In this document: positions 18,440 to 30,100 of the stretch, piece after piece
How the letters are laid out: every line of letters starts with the position of its first letter
How positions within the stretch are numbered: the stretch's first letter is position 1
Assembly: GCA_963565915.1 (NCBI GenBank)
Contig: OY751495.1
Location: 930,001-994,000 of the forward strand
Direction of reading: 5' to 3'
Source of the DNA: Entoloma clypeatum
Taxonomy: Eukaryota; Basidiomycota; Agaricomycetes; Agaricales; Entolomataceae
DNA: 64,000 bases
Translations under genes and position numbers: made by a program
The notes under the pieces: generated by a model
The model's input: the letters and a program-made list of their open reading frames with translations, nothing else
What the model was told of the DNA's origin: nothing
The model's database searches: none

Positions 18440-18640
18440 GGCGCTTGAGTTATTACTTACATACCACACTTACCACATTGAGCCCACGTCTGGCCAGTGG
18501 GGGGCACAGAAACTTCGAGAAGGGTATGCCTCGCAGCCCGGCGGGAAAGTGTCCGGCAGAGAATGAGAAGATAGTTGACTCGGCCGACGCACGGGCCGGA
18601 ATGGCCAAGGAACCGAGATACGTCGTACGTGTATGTAATG
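18440..18640 (+). pseudogene. Decayed paralogue of the single-TM gene at 19334
   Basis: In shifting frames this stretch encodes pieces collinear with the gene at 19334-19873: TYHTYHI (there TYHLV), WGAQKLREGYASQPGGK (there CGTQKVPEEYATPPGEK), then after a frameshift ENEKIVDSADARAGM (there EEKILDLADALGM). Stops and frameshifts separate the pieces, and the N-terminal part is not clearly recognisable. It is a tandem-duplicate relic about 1 kb upstream of its source. Confidence 0.6.
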
Positions 18641-19333
18641 GTTCACCTCAATCTTGATCAATAGGTTTTTACTTAAACTCATAGGTGTCCTGCACACCGA
18701 CGTTACTAAGCGACCTCGAGATACAAGATTTTCGGACATGGCTCAACAAATCGTACGGTGCGTCAAGTCATTGTCCAAACGACGGAGATCGGCCGAGCGC
18801 GAAACGGCAGTCTAGGTTCTCGGAACAGGTTCATGAAGATTTTACGCTTTGAATTTACTTCAGGACCGGGGGTGGCGTAGATGATCGGGGGCGTGGGACG
18901 GGGGCCGACTGCCTGACGGGAACCGGAAACCATGTTAACACTGTTGCACATATGCCAGTGGGCGGCGAGGTGGATCTTCGTGACTTGTTACGTGGAAGGG
19001 AAGCTTGAAATCCAATTGAAATCAACGGAAGATGTAAGTACTGAATGACGTCGTGTCATCCTCTTTGGATTCGCACATAAGTACCTTTGAAAGAATTTCG
19101 TGATCATGATGTTGCAGCTCCCCGCCACAGGGTTTCAAGATGACAATTTCGTCCTCCTCTCCTTTCGCCTCGACCCTCGTTGGGTCTTGGCTGGCTTCAC
19201 GGTCGGGCACATGCGCGGTTCAGGCCATGTGTTAGTGACGATGTAAGTTGACCCCATGACGTCAACATATGACGTCGTCACTGCCGTAGGGTTCAAGATT
19301 GGGAGTGCCCATTTTTTCGTTCTCTCCATCAAG

Positions 19334-19873
19334 ATGTCAGCACAAAAGAATCTAGACTCACCTTCCTCCGCCCGGAGGTACTCGCCTACACCTTCCCAGG
19401 TGCTCGCAGACACCCCGGAGAACCTCCCACCCCCTCGCAAAGCAGGTCTGACCGCACGAGTCTCCCCGCCCTTCTCGACTACTAGTCTCAGCAGCCTCAT
19501 CTACTTCCTTCTACTCCTTACGAGCCTCCTCGGCGCATATTACACTTACCACCTCGTGCGAGGGAAGGCCGACGTCAGTGACTGCGGAACACAGAAAGTC
19601 CCAGAAGAGTATGCCACCCCGCCCGGCGAGAAAGCCCCCGGTAGCAGAGGAAACGCTAACAGAAAGGTTGTCGAAGAGAAGATACTCGATTTGGCTGATG
19701 CGCTTGGGATGCCTACCGAGGATCTTGTAGGGGAGATTTTCGTTGCGGTTGAGCATTACGTGTCCCCTGCAAGCTTGTCATCGGTGGCTGCCCAAGAATC
19801 GGGACCGGCGGTGGCAAAAATGATGAAGGGCATACATTACAAGAAGGTGAAGAGCCGCCCCACGGAAACCTAA
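19334..19873 (+). CDS. Single-pass membrane protein of unknown function, 179 aa
   Basis: Intronless ORF. I chose the ATG at 19334 (caagATGtcagc; MSAQKNLDSPSS); an in-frame ATG at 19256 would add 26 residues. Layout: a polar Ser/Pro-rich N-terminus of about 55 residues, one strongly hydrophobic segment (SLIYFLLLLTSLLGAYY) around residue 60-78, then a polar region rich in Pro/Gly/Lys (EEYATPPGEKAPG) and a probable helix (KVVEEKILDLADALGM) followed by another helical stretch. I do not recognise a family. A decayed copy lies at 18440-18640, so the gene has been duplicated locally. Confidence 0.55.
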   Translation: MSAQKNLDSPSSARRYSPTPSQVLADTPENLPPPRKAGLTARVSPPFSTTSLSSLIYFLLLLTSLLGAYYTYHLVRGKADVSDCGTQKVPEEYATPPGEKAPGSRGNANRKVVEEKILDLADALGMPTEDLVGEIFVAVEHYVSPASLSSVAAQESGPAVAKMMKGIHYKKVKSRPTET

Positions 19874-21299
19874 AGTTATGCTTTCGGGCGGTTGGGTGTA
19901 CCACAGGCTACAGCCGAGTAAGTTTCCAGCTCAAAAGTGTCTTCTGGTCATTCACCTTTCTTTACACCACAGGTCCAAACGTTTCTTATCATCCTTCCCG
20001 CCAGCCACCGAAAACCATTCCATTTGTTTCGTTCTTTGATACACGAAGCGATCAAGTCATACATGCTTGTCCATAGCATTGTTCCATAATCTGACATTTG
20101 TAGTTCGTTGATATCGCAAAGTTGCAAGAACGGAAAGTTGCAAGCTTCTCACCTAGCCATCTAATTCGAAAGCCGTATTCTAAATGAGCCTTTCACGTTG
20201 AAGCACTTTCCGAATCTGTGGCCTCGCCTTCACCACGACTTTTTCACGGACCATGGGGCTATCAGGCCAGGCATCTTCGGTTCTTTGATACCGATTTTCA
20301 TAGGACCCAGAAAGTATAAAAATTAGAGGCAGTGGACGGTTAAGGGCAGTGTTGTGATCACGTGTGTACCCAAACTCCTTCCCAGAATCCATGAGTGCCT
20401 GGTTGGTGCTCACTCTCCGTGCATACCCCTCCGATTCCATCCTCACTACTGCTACCAACAACGAAAACGCTACTCTACCTGCTGAGAACGGTCGTACGCG
20501 GCACGTTCTCTACATTATACCATTGGTGCCGTGAACATGTAAATCACGACCACCATCAGCACACCAGCCGATGTGGCTGGTACGTTATAATTTCACATAA
20601 TTTCGTCCCGTCTGATTCTTTCCGATCCAGAGTTCTGAGGTGATATTTTTGAGCATTTGGTTTTCCACAATGACTCGGAGCCGGGTTTGATTCGAAGTGG
20701 TAAGGTAAGTACTCAGCCAAGGCAAAGATCCACCAGTGATCCCGCCGATCTGCCACCTCTTGTCCAAGATTTACGCCGCCAGTGTTGCCGGAAGGCACCG
20801 TGCCTTGGGCCTTGGAGACGCGAGGCCTGAGGCACCTAGCAGTCAGCACTTCGAAGGATGTAATGGTCTGTGCCCGCTATCACCTCTCGGCTTCAGAGTT
20901 GACCCGCTCCAGGATGAGTCGAGACTCGACACTACTCCACACGTTCACCACAGCAGACGGGAGCCTTCCATTCAGCGCTGTGAACATGATCGATTCGAGG
21001 AGTTGCAATAGCCAAATTACATGAAACGGTTTACTGTATAACTTGAATGCTTTTCGAGATGGGTCATATGCGGCCGTTCGACAATATGTTCAAGTTGAAC
21101 TTCTAGGAGCTTTCTAGGCCGACCTGGTTTTTCCTCAGACGTGCCTGCCGAGGTTACTTGGTGTTCTGCGGCGCGACTAAATCGCCTTGTTCTGTGCCTG
21201 AACGGAACACTTAAAAGGGCGGGCCACTTCGCATTGCTGTTCTCCAAACAGAAGGTTCTTCTTCTCTTTCCTCCTCATTTCTTTCACGACGCAACGATA
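19874..21299. other. Intergenic region without a supported gene
   Basis: About 1.4 kb. All open frames are under 100 codons, overlap on both strands and resemble no family. It includes the promoter of the secreted-protein gene. Confidence 0.45.
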
Positions 21300-21949
21300 A
21301 TGAAGTTCTTTCCCTCCCTTTCCGTTGCACTCCTCTCTGCCAGCTCTGTGCTGTCTGCTTCCCTCTCTACCCTCACGCGACGAGACACATGCGTCGCCCA
21401 ACAGGGTACCAAGTACCAGTACCAGTACGACCTGAAATATGGATACTTCTATGACTTCTGCGGCGGGAACGCTTTGCAGTTTGAGTCCGGCACGGTTCAC
21501 ACCACGGGTTTCTATCAGGTACGTCGGTCGTTTATATCGCTCTATTTCTATGACCGAGGTTGGCGTGCTTAGAACATCAACGACGCGAATGGATATCAAT
21601 ACTGCTCCAAATATCATAGCAACTACGCCGGTGCAAAGGTGATTATTATTACTGCACGGTCTGGGCCGGAATGCTCATATCTCCGACTCGCCAGGTTGTC
21701 GATAACGCAGGCAACCGATACAATGTAATCGATGTCTGGAAGAGCGAATCTGAGAGCTCGTACCAGTGGACCACGGGGGAATATTCGTCAACTTATCAAG
21801 ACAAGGGAAAGATCAAGTTAGTCGGGAACGGCCCATTGGGGGGTGGCGTCTACTCGGTCAATGCCGCTTGCACATACCACTATTCACCCAGCACGGGTTA
21901 CTCGTACGTCTGTGACCCGAACACTTTCTCGGTCGAATGTCCTCCTTGA
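21300..21949 (+). CDS. Small secreted cysteine-containing protein, 179 aa, three exons
   Basis: Exons 21300-21518, 21573-21638 and 21695-21949; both introns (54 and 56 nt, GT-AG) are in phase 0 and the exons sum to 180 codons. The N-terminus (MKFFPSLSVALLSASSVLSA) is a classic signal peptide. It is followed by a dibasic RR just before the first cysteine (LTRRDTC), a likely Kex2-type processing site. The mature part is rich in Tyr, Ser and Gly with six cysteines (around DFCGG, QYCSK, AACTY, YVCDP and VECPP, plus the first), allowing three disulfides. Size and composition fit fungal small secreted proteins, including candidate effectors, but I recognise no family and assign no function. Confidence 0.75.
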
Positions 21950-22377
21950 GGGATTAAACGGGGTTGTCAAAATTGGACTTTTTATTACTTCTTCTGTTCT
22001 GCATATGTGATTTCAAGTCGTATGTCATGATAGCGCGAACGTCCTTAACCAATATTTTGACTCTGCACTCGAATGTAGTACTTGCGAATAGTACGGTAAC
22101 TGTCCTGCAACTAGTCACGTGGCGCTCGCCTGAAGATTGAAGCGTCCGACTCCGAGTCAACCAAACCCATCGCTACCCATCGTCGCAACCTTCATTTACT
22201 CGACTGCATCCTGCCCTGCTCCCGGTGGCAGAGAGGCGTCAGCGATATCAAATCCCCTCCCCCCCCTCTGCAACCCCGCGATACGCATACCATATACATA
22301 TATGGTATGATTGGTTTCAGAATTTACACTGATTGACGAAACCGACAGGCGTCTCTGCATGCAATGGGGGGTTAGAG
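21950..22377. other. Intergenic region
   Basis: Contains a short near-palindromic AT stretch (catataccatatacatatatggtatg region, about 22288-22310) and no gene I can support. Confidence 0.4.
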
Positions 22378-22990
22378 AACCTGGCAAGGGGAGATATACG
22401 AGATCTTGTTGGCATCTGAGGCTGGAGCTGCTGCCTCTGAGGGTGGGGGAGATGCTGAGCGGCCAACAGTGAACTTCCAGCGGTATGGAAATCCTTCGCG
22501 CGGGGGCCAGGTTGGGTTGAAGGGAGAGTGGATGGCGGAATTACAATCGTCAGGGGTCGCGGTGGCATTGGTAGTGGTCGTGGTGTGGGTAAGTCATTGC
22601 CATCTTCAGTACCTGGCTTATCTGCGGTAACAATGCCTGCGATAAGCTGCTCTGAAAGTTGAGAAGCTTAGCAGGCATTCGGAACCCTCGACTTCCAAGT
22701 CTCCACGGTGGCACGAGCGGCGAACCGGACACCCCATACTCCGCGACATCGGTCACCTCCGCATAGAACCCGAGGTTGTTGATTTTCTTCCCCCGTCCGG
22801 GAAGTTGTTCTTGGGAGTTGACCTTCGTCACTCCCACAAGACGTTTTCATTCATATAGATAGTCATCCCTCCTCTGGAGGTCACCAGCCATGGGACGTGC
22901 GTCGGTGGATTTTTCCAACGATTATATTCGAAAGGACCGGTATAGGCACTCCAGTTACAATGTAAGTAAGCGGCCTCAAAAAAAAATCCA
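22378..22990 (-). other. Unresolved coding-like region on the minus strand
   Basis: Three minus-strand blocks look protein-coding but I could not join them. One block (about 22860-22960) reads CNWSAYTGPFEYNRWKNPP and on to MTIYMNENVLWE. A second (about 22670-22830) reads INNLGFYAEVTDVAEYGVSG and on to GSRGFRMPAK. A third, Pro-rich (about 22380-22570), is open in two frames. The residue composition is sensible, but start, stop and splice sites are uncertain and no family is recognised. It lies downstream of the copper transporter on the same strand. Confidence 0.25.
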
Positions 22991-23121
22991 AGTCTCTAAA
23001 ATCTAATGATACATACGACAAGGAGCATAATCAAGCTCACGCTAGCACCAGGTTATATCTTTCTCGTCTGTGGTATCAGCGGTATCCCACTGGAAGATAT
23101 AAGTACGTCAGTCCCGATGTA

Positions 23122-23840
23122 TCATCTGGCGATATCAGCAAGACCTACACTCCAGATGAAGAACCCGACATATGATGCGCCCTGCAGAAGCGCCCCCCGG
23201 GGGACATCAGTAGACGCCACGAGATCAACTTAAGGTGATGCAATAACATACCAAGATCGCCAAAATGATCCCGCCATTGAAATATGTCCCCAGCAACATC
23301 AAGATGTACGTAACGCTGAAATGCACAAAGTAAAGGAAGCTTCGGACAGCCTGCTGTCTGAATGACGGACTGGTATTGAGGGGGGCGGCGGCAGATATAG
23401 GATCAGGTTACCAGGTTGCAAAAAGGGGCCCGCTCACCGGAAGGGACTCTGCGTTCTTTTTCCAGATGGCCAACTATCCATGCTCAAGTCCCGGGCGTGA
23501 CTACCGATATGATCTCGCAGAATTTTCCGGTCATATTCACGTCCGAGGCGGCGGAAAAGTTCGAGAAAGATGACGAGGAAGGATGTCGCGACGATCGTCC
23601 CAGCGTAGGCACCTGTCATTTGTTGATCTCTCCCTGATTAGTGAACCTGGAATGAACATGTAGACGCACCAATGGATCGTACATGCCATTTCACCGAGAG
23701 GAGGCAAACATCGACGGTAGACCTGGTTGCACAATCAACGGCATCCTCACTGTGTCATTGAATTGGTACCAATTCCAGAGCGTTTGGGCGGTGCAAGGCG
23801 TGCCGCCGCCGCTGATGGTGGTGTTCACGTTCGTGTCCAT
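23122..23840 (-). CDS. Ctr-family copper transporter, Ctr2-like, 165 aa, five exons
   Basis: Copper(I) channel of the vacuolar or plasma membrane by family. Minus-strand exons 23840-23770, 23722-23670, 23633-23438, 23369-23252 and 23181-23122 sum to 166 codons. The N-terminus is short and lacks the Met-rich motifs of high-affinity Ctr1. The domain begins TLWNWSTVDVCLLSVKWHVR, a hallmark of Ctr2-type proteins. TM1 follows (YAGTIVATSFLVIFLELFRR), then a loop, TM2 (FLYFVHFSVTYILMLLGTYF) and TM3 (ASYVGFFIWSVGLA). The TM2 signature MX3M is altered here: the first Met is present but the position of the second is Thr (MLLGT). The small size is normal for Ctr2. Confidence 0.85.
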
Positions 23841-24858
23841 GACTTCTGGATCGAATGCTGACAACGCTCTTGGAGGAAGTATGCAGACAGAACAAGGAGG
23901 CACCTCACGTCCTTCTTATCGGCCTCTCAGTTATTAAATATTGAGGGGCCGGGAGCCACGGGCCACAAATAACAGAATGACGTCTATGCGGATAGATAGC
24001 ACTTACGTCGAAGCGAGAGCTGATATTTCAAGATCTGCAGCCTTTTGGGCCTTATCGGTCGCAATGCCGTTGTGAAAGAAGCCAACACACCCCATCGTAA
24101 GGTCCGATCGAGTTGGTATGGGCCTTTCAATCATTCCATTCTTCACAAATGAATGACCACGCGTCGGTGTTAAACCCTTCAGTTTGCACGGAGTAAAACA
24201 GCTGGGGGGATCCAGAAAGCAGGGTGGAAAAAAAAGAGGAGCTTTTTCTCTCTGTATGTGATCACCCCGAGATTGACATGATATGAATTACTTATCCTTA
24301 TCTTCTGTTGAGCTTCCAGATAAGCGTGTTAAATCTTGCAATGAATCGATATCGGCATTGTTGGAGCTTTGAAAGGTAACGTGGGTCTCTCCAGAACGCA
24401 GGGGAGAAGTTCTGAGAGAAACATAGATACTTGAATTTTCCAAGCCCGATCAACTTCGCTTCGGGAAAAAGGACACTACGGCTGATCATCCATCCTTGGC
24501 TATCAGTATACGCGCGGAGAATATGATCCCGGGTAATAGTGGATAAAATCTCACCTATTTACCTCTCGTTGATCTCGCTGATGCCGATTCGAAATAGAGA
24601 AGAGGAATTGTGGGGACTCCAGTCTGGCTGAGCGGAGAACGGAGGGTTTCAGGGTGATGATGACACGAGGCGACGCGCACATGCGTGGATACGGACACGA
24701 TGGTGGAATACACTGCAGGGATGGTTGAGCGTTCTTTCTAGAACATCCTTTCACAAATAATGTTTGGTGTTTCCTGAACAAAGGGATGATATCCTTTGTT
24801 CAGAAAATACTAGATATGTTTCCCGAGCGGTATTTCTCTCGGACACACACCTGTCGGT

Positions 24859-24905
24859 GCCCGAAATGATACCTATCGGATGTACGATAGGTACCTGTGT
24901 CGGGC
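24859..24905. repeat. Imperfect inverted repeat (hairpin)
   Basis: Arms of about 20 nt (gcccga...cctatcg and cgataggtacc...tcgggc) around a 6-nt loop, with a few mismatches; the inner 9 bp are perfect. A second small hairpin (11-bp perfect stem, ctgaacaaagg / cctttgttcag) lies just upstream at 24774-24803. Confidence 0.6.
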
Positions 24906-26097
24906 CTCGTGCCCCATCTCTTCCTCTGTTCTTTCCTTCTCGACGACAATCTGTGACTTCTCTTTCTCTCAGACGACACGATTACGATCCCCGTTTCGAC
25001 CTGAATACACGGCTTCTCTCTCCACCATTTCCTGTCGACTCGAACTCAGCGATACGGTCGCGAATCCTGGTCCCGACACTCAGAGCCTTCCTTCCCTTCC
25101 CACAGGAGTACCAAGGGAACATACACGTCATTTCGAAGACGGGATACATGCACCAACAGTCACGGCAGACCTGGTCGACCACATTGCCATTGCGTCATCA
25201 AAATTGTTACCTATTCTGGACCCCTGGACCCCTTCAAGCGGGCAACTTCAACGTGCCATATATCGCCAGTAATATGGTTCATATTTATATCCATCACCTC
25301 GACAATCACTGGACTTCGTGGTTGGGGGCGACCACGGGTAAGCGGTGCACTTTCTACCCACCAGATGTCAAATTTTATCAGACGAAACATTCATGACAGA
25401 CCTTAGAAGTTCGAACCATGATTTCCGTAATTGATATGATGGGCGATGGATGGACCTCAGGGGTTCTCCGATGGCAGCAAGGACTTGACGTGACCAAATC
25501 CGTGTCGGACGTTGACACCCTCGGCTGTACAAACTCGAGATTGTCAGAACAGCTCATGCTAATGTCATGGGAGCTCGTTGGGCCTATATATATATCAGCT
25601 AGGAGCATCTTGAGACTCGGAGGGTCTGTTTGCAATAATCTTTGGGTGAAATTTTGCGCAATCTGATTGACTCACGGCGATCACTAGCCAATCAGATCTC
25701 CCAAAATTTCCCTAGAAATGAGTTGCAAACAGCTTCTGATATTTACGAAGCTCATCACACCGAACCTTGCATCGATTCAAAGCCCCCCGACGGTCGCCTG
25801 CTTCAATTTGCCAGATTCCCACACGTCTTGAAAGCAATCGTATGGATGGATACGTAACCACCTAGATACGAGGGACGGCAAGAAGTTCGATGGGTTGGAA
25901 GGCGTACGTGAACCCATGTGCTGGACGTGGGGTAGGTACAACGCAGGACGTAAGGACTGGCAGGGGTATGAGGTCGATCAACGCTGAGTCCCCGACAGTT
26001 GGGTGGATTGTATGCAACCTGGACGCCGCTTATAATGGTATACTTTGAAGATGATATGGGTGCTTGTCCACATCTATCAACACATGACGAGACCTCT

Positions 26098-26187
26098 CGT
26101 CGGGATTTAATGCTCAGTCTCTTCCCCGAGCGTATCAGCTCACGTACAAGTACACTCAGGGAAGAGACTGAGCATTAAATCCTGACG
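26098..26187. repeat. Foldback element with 29-nt arms, one mismatch
   Basis: Left arm 26098-26126 and right arm 26159-26187 are reverse complements at 28 of 29 positions, with a 32-nt loop. RNA from either strand would form a long near-perfect hairpin. It may be a small MITE/foldback or the source of a small RNA. There is no coding sense. Confidence 0.8.
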
Positions 26188-27155
26188 AACCTTGGTCTAA
26201 GCACCAATGTAATTGATATGCCACAGAAAGACTTCGTTGCATGACGCCCGACATCGTGGTCGAGGCGAGACCGCATGCAGAGGGAGGAGTTGTTGAACTA
26301 GAAGTTGTGACGGTTAGATCCAGACTGCCACTGGGTAAGGACTAGTTAGGACAGGAATCTAACTTTGAGATAACATGATGCCGAGAGGTGAGGCCATGGC
26401 GCGGCCGTGAAAGTGGCAAAGGACCCTCAGGATGATTGCACATGGGCTTTGTGCTTGGTCGCGGAGTCGACTTGGATGCGTGGCTCAGTGAAGCTCGAGG
26501 TTTGGGGACTTGGAATGCAACCTTTATCGTCGCTGGATTTCTGACTCGCTCCTCGGCAGGCTCTCGCTCACAGAACCATGACAGATCGGGGGAAAGGCGC
26601 ATACTCGACATGCTAACCCGTTCATGGGCTCCAGTTTCGGGCCCCAGAAGAAGATATCCAGTACTGCAGAACGTGCGAGGTAGGGGCCGCAAAGACACAT
26701 TTAGCTCTTCCAACTTCCTCTGCCTATTCCAGGATCTAAGTTGAAGTTCGGTTCATATTGTCAACTTACGTGGCGCCAAGAAGGTGACGATCATAAGATA
26801 CAACGGCTGGAAGAGGAAAGCAAAACTGTCAACTCGTCATATTCCAGAGGTGGAACAGGATGAAACTGGAGCAGAATACCTCTGGTAATTGTCATTGCCC
26901 ACACGATACGTAGAAGGATGGTCGTAGAAGGATGGTGGGATGCCCGGAAGAGATCCCCCACGTCCGAGGCACGAAACTCTCATATGGGGTGCGACACATC
27001 CTGGGATCATTACAGTGTGGGAAGAAGGATCCTCCCATGACCCATTTGTCAAAGATGATTGGCGCCTCTACAGCATTTAACTGCATTTCCGCAGTTGTTC
27101 TTTCCTCCAACACCATCTCCCCTCTACATTCCAGCCAACATAGATCGATCTGCAA

Positions 27156-30100
27156 ATGGCCAGGAGCGAGGGACCCGCCTTTCAGTCAAATCTTTTCGAT
27201 AGAGTCGGTACCAGCGCGGAGCTCCGCGACGCGTTATCTGAAATTAGTGGGGTATTGGGAAAAAGCACGTACTCGACAGTATTGGGCGCCTTCTTCGAAC
27301 GCGACTTTGTCCTCGAAGTTGTCCTTTCTGGTAAGAAGTGATCATGATGAAAGTGTCTTACTCATTGGCCGTAGGATTGAACAACACCATACCGCTGAAT
27401 CAATGGATACTCAGCGACTTCCCAACACAACCAAACATTCTTTTTTCATCTTTTTCTTGGCGATTGTTATGGAGACTATCAAGCACCTTTTGTTTCCGGA
27501 ATTTTTTGAACCCAAAGAGCCAAATAATGGATGTTGTTACCCGTTACGATCGAATGGTCAATGCCGTACCTCACATCCTCGAATCATTGCTTGATTTGAC
27601 TTTTGGAGGAGGCCACACTACATGGAGGGAGAAGAACGGCGATTGGACCGCCGCAAATCAGCGAGCTTCAGAAGGAAGAAGAGTGAACCCTATACTCTTC
27701 AATGACTTCTCCCTTCGTACACCAACAAATGCTCATGAGAAAGCCGAGGCCATCCAATCTGTCTTCAATGTTCTGAAATCCGTTCTTCAAGTTCGTTTTT
27801 TTAGCTGTTACAATCTAATGCTTAACTAATTCTTTGTAGTTTTATCTCGAACTTCTTTCTTCACCAAATGTCTCACATGCCTTACGAGATGCGTTCTTGG
27901 CTCAAACCCCACCGCCCCCACCTCCCGACGCTAATCCAAGACAAGAAGGGACGACAGGTCCCACCCCACCAGCAGTAGCTCCGGAATATCCTCAGGGCGA
28001 ACAGTTAGCAACGTGAGCCGACTCCGCTTCTTCATGCATAGCCTCTCGTCCAAACGTAAGCGGCAGGTCGCTGCCATTTCACGAAATTGAAGGTTTTGGA
28101 AAATGGAAAATTCTCCTTTCCTCTCGTGCGGAGGCAGATTTTCGGGAGAGCAGTCGAAAAAATCGCGGGAGCTTCAGAATCATCATCAAGAAGATCAAGT
28201 CAGCGTTCAGTTCCTGAAGCTACATATCTATCTCATGAGGATCTTAGGGAGCTGTCGCACGGCAACTTCTCACCCAACAACCAGAAGAGACTTAAAAGTA
28301 CGAGAACAAACGTGCCCATTCTCGCAGCTAGAGTGACCCCAGACATCCGACTCATCGTAAGTAATCTACTCGTGTGATGACTAATGGAATTAACAGAATT
28401 GTCAGTATCACATTGACTCCATTCCCAAGGACGACAGCCAGGTTCGTCACCCCTGATATTTATTCGACAAATAGTTGAAAGTAAACATTTAGGACGAGGA
28501 ACAAGGTAATGCACGCCCTGTTGCCTCTGGCCGCTGTGCAAGGCTTATTGCATCTAAGCGATTCGTATCTTCGGGATTTATACACATGCCCAGATGGATG
28601 ATCGTCTATGGGATTCAATCGGCCGCCAACTAGGACGAAAAGGCAAGGAATACATTCGAAGGTTTCTTTCTTTTGGTTGCCGCAAAGACCGTTCATCAAA
28701 TAGGCCATAGGTGCACATTCCGAACGCCTGCGGGACATGAAGGGCACTTTTTTAGTCCGACTCTTTACGTAGGGTTCGTCCACGACGCGGAGTCGACTGA
28801 CAGTTATCTGGATCTACCCCCTGATGATATGGATAAGGTTGGTCCATTCGACCTGAACTTGTGGATGAACTAACTGACGAATGATTTTAATGCAAGGTCC
28901 ATTCGTTATTAGTGTGAGTCCTGCGAGTGATTCTATCATCGAGTGTTCTAAGGCGGAAAACCTTAGCCTCGAAAAATATATGAGCTTCTCGCGGGTTTGT
29001 TTCGTTGTAGCTTTCCACACCTTTTTCTGACGTTACCATCATGCAGGAGCTCCTGTATAGTGAGCATACCTTGATTATATCTTCAAAGTATCACAAAATC
29101 CCAAACTTTCATTCCAGCGATGCTGGCAAATCTCGACTCTGTGACGTTCCCGTTCAATATGTCGTGAGTTTACATCTACCTCAAATTCCTTGTTTTGAGG
29201 AGGTTTCGCAGGCCGCAAGAGCAAGAGATCGTCGACTTTCCCTATTCCTGTTTTGTTATCGGACGCAGTGGTACAGGGTGGGTCATCAGCTTGGCTACTT
29301 TTTTTGGCATTATCACAAGGGCTTTTTTCGATAGCAAAACTACCACCATGCTTTACAAGATGCTTCGCATCGAAGGAATGTACCAGTTGAACAGTGATTA
29401 TATACGGAAACCCCGCCAAATCTTTGTCACAAAATCTCCTGTTCTTGCGTTGAGGGTCCAAGACCACTCTCAGAAACTCGTAGATTCATTGATGATAGCG
29501 TCCCTCTCTCCACAACAACTAAAGGACAAGGCAGCCCTCATTCAAACCAACCCAATCGACCAGGTTCTCGTCAATCTAAATGACGAACAACGCCGGCGGT
29601 CTGATCTCCCAAGAAAATTCAGCCAGCTTCAGGACTCCAATTTTCCCTTATTTATTACTTTCGATCACGTAGGTCGGATCGTCGTATTCAGGTGATAGCG
29701 GGTTGATCTTTCGATGATCTAGCTGTGCGACATGATTGAAGCGGATTACGAGCCACCTGAAGCTAGCGGAACTAGTGCCCGATCATTACGCAACAACGTG
29801 TCTTTCCAGGCTTTTCAACGCATCTATTGGTCACATCTCCCTCGAAACCTTGTCAAAGGCTTAGGTACTCGTCTCGGTCTCTGTTGCCGTTTTCACTGTG
29901 ATACTCAACCCTCGTCGCAGATCCAGCAATGGTGTTCAGTGAAATGCTGGGTCAGACTCTTTGAATAGTATCTTTCCGTACTGATTCTCGCCTCAAAGGG
30001 ATCATCAAGGGATCTGAGGAAGCGCTCTCGATGCCCGATGGCTACTTGGATCAGACGACATATGAAAATATAAGCAAACGCCGGCACCCAACATTCGCCT

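Larger units (their letters stand above)
23841..27155. other. 3.3-kb region without a supported gene; contains hairpins
   Basis: The longest open frame (24764-25396, +) is low in family resemblance and spans inverted repeats, so I do not call it. The region holds two short hairpins (24774-24803 and 24859-24905) and one long foldback (26098-26187). The right end is the promoter of the large helicase gene. Confidence 0.4.

Noticed and set aside
24764..25396. 211-codon ORF on the + strand
   Set aside because: No recognisable domain, composition like random translated DNA, begins within a hairpin and overlaps open frames on the other strand.
25405..25420. gttcgaacc, resembling a tRNA B box
   Set aside because: No matching A box, acceptor stem or anticodon arm could be drawn on either strand.
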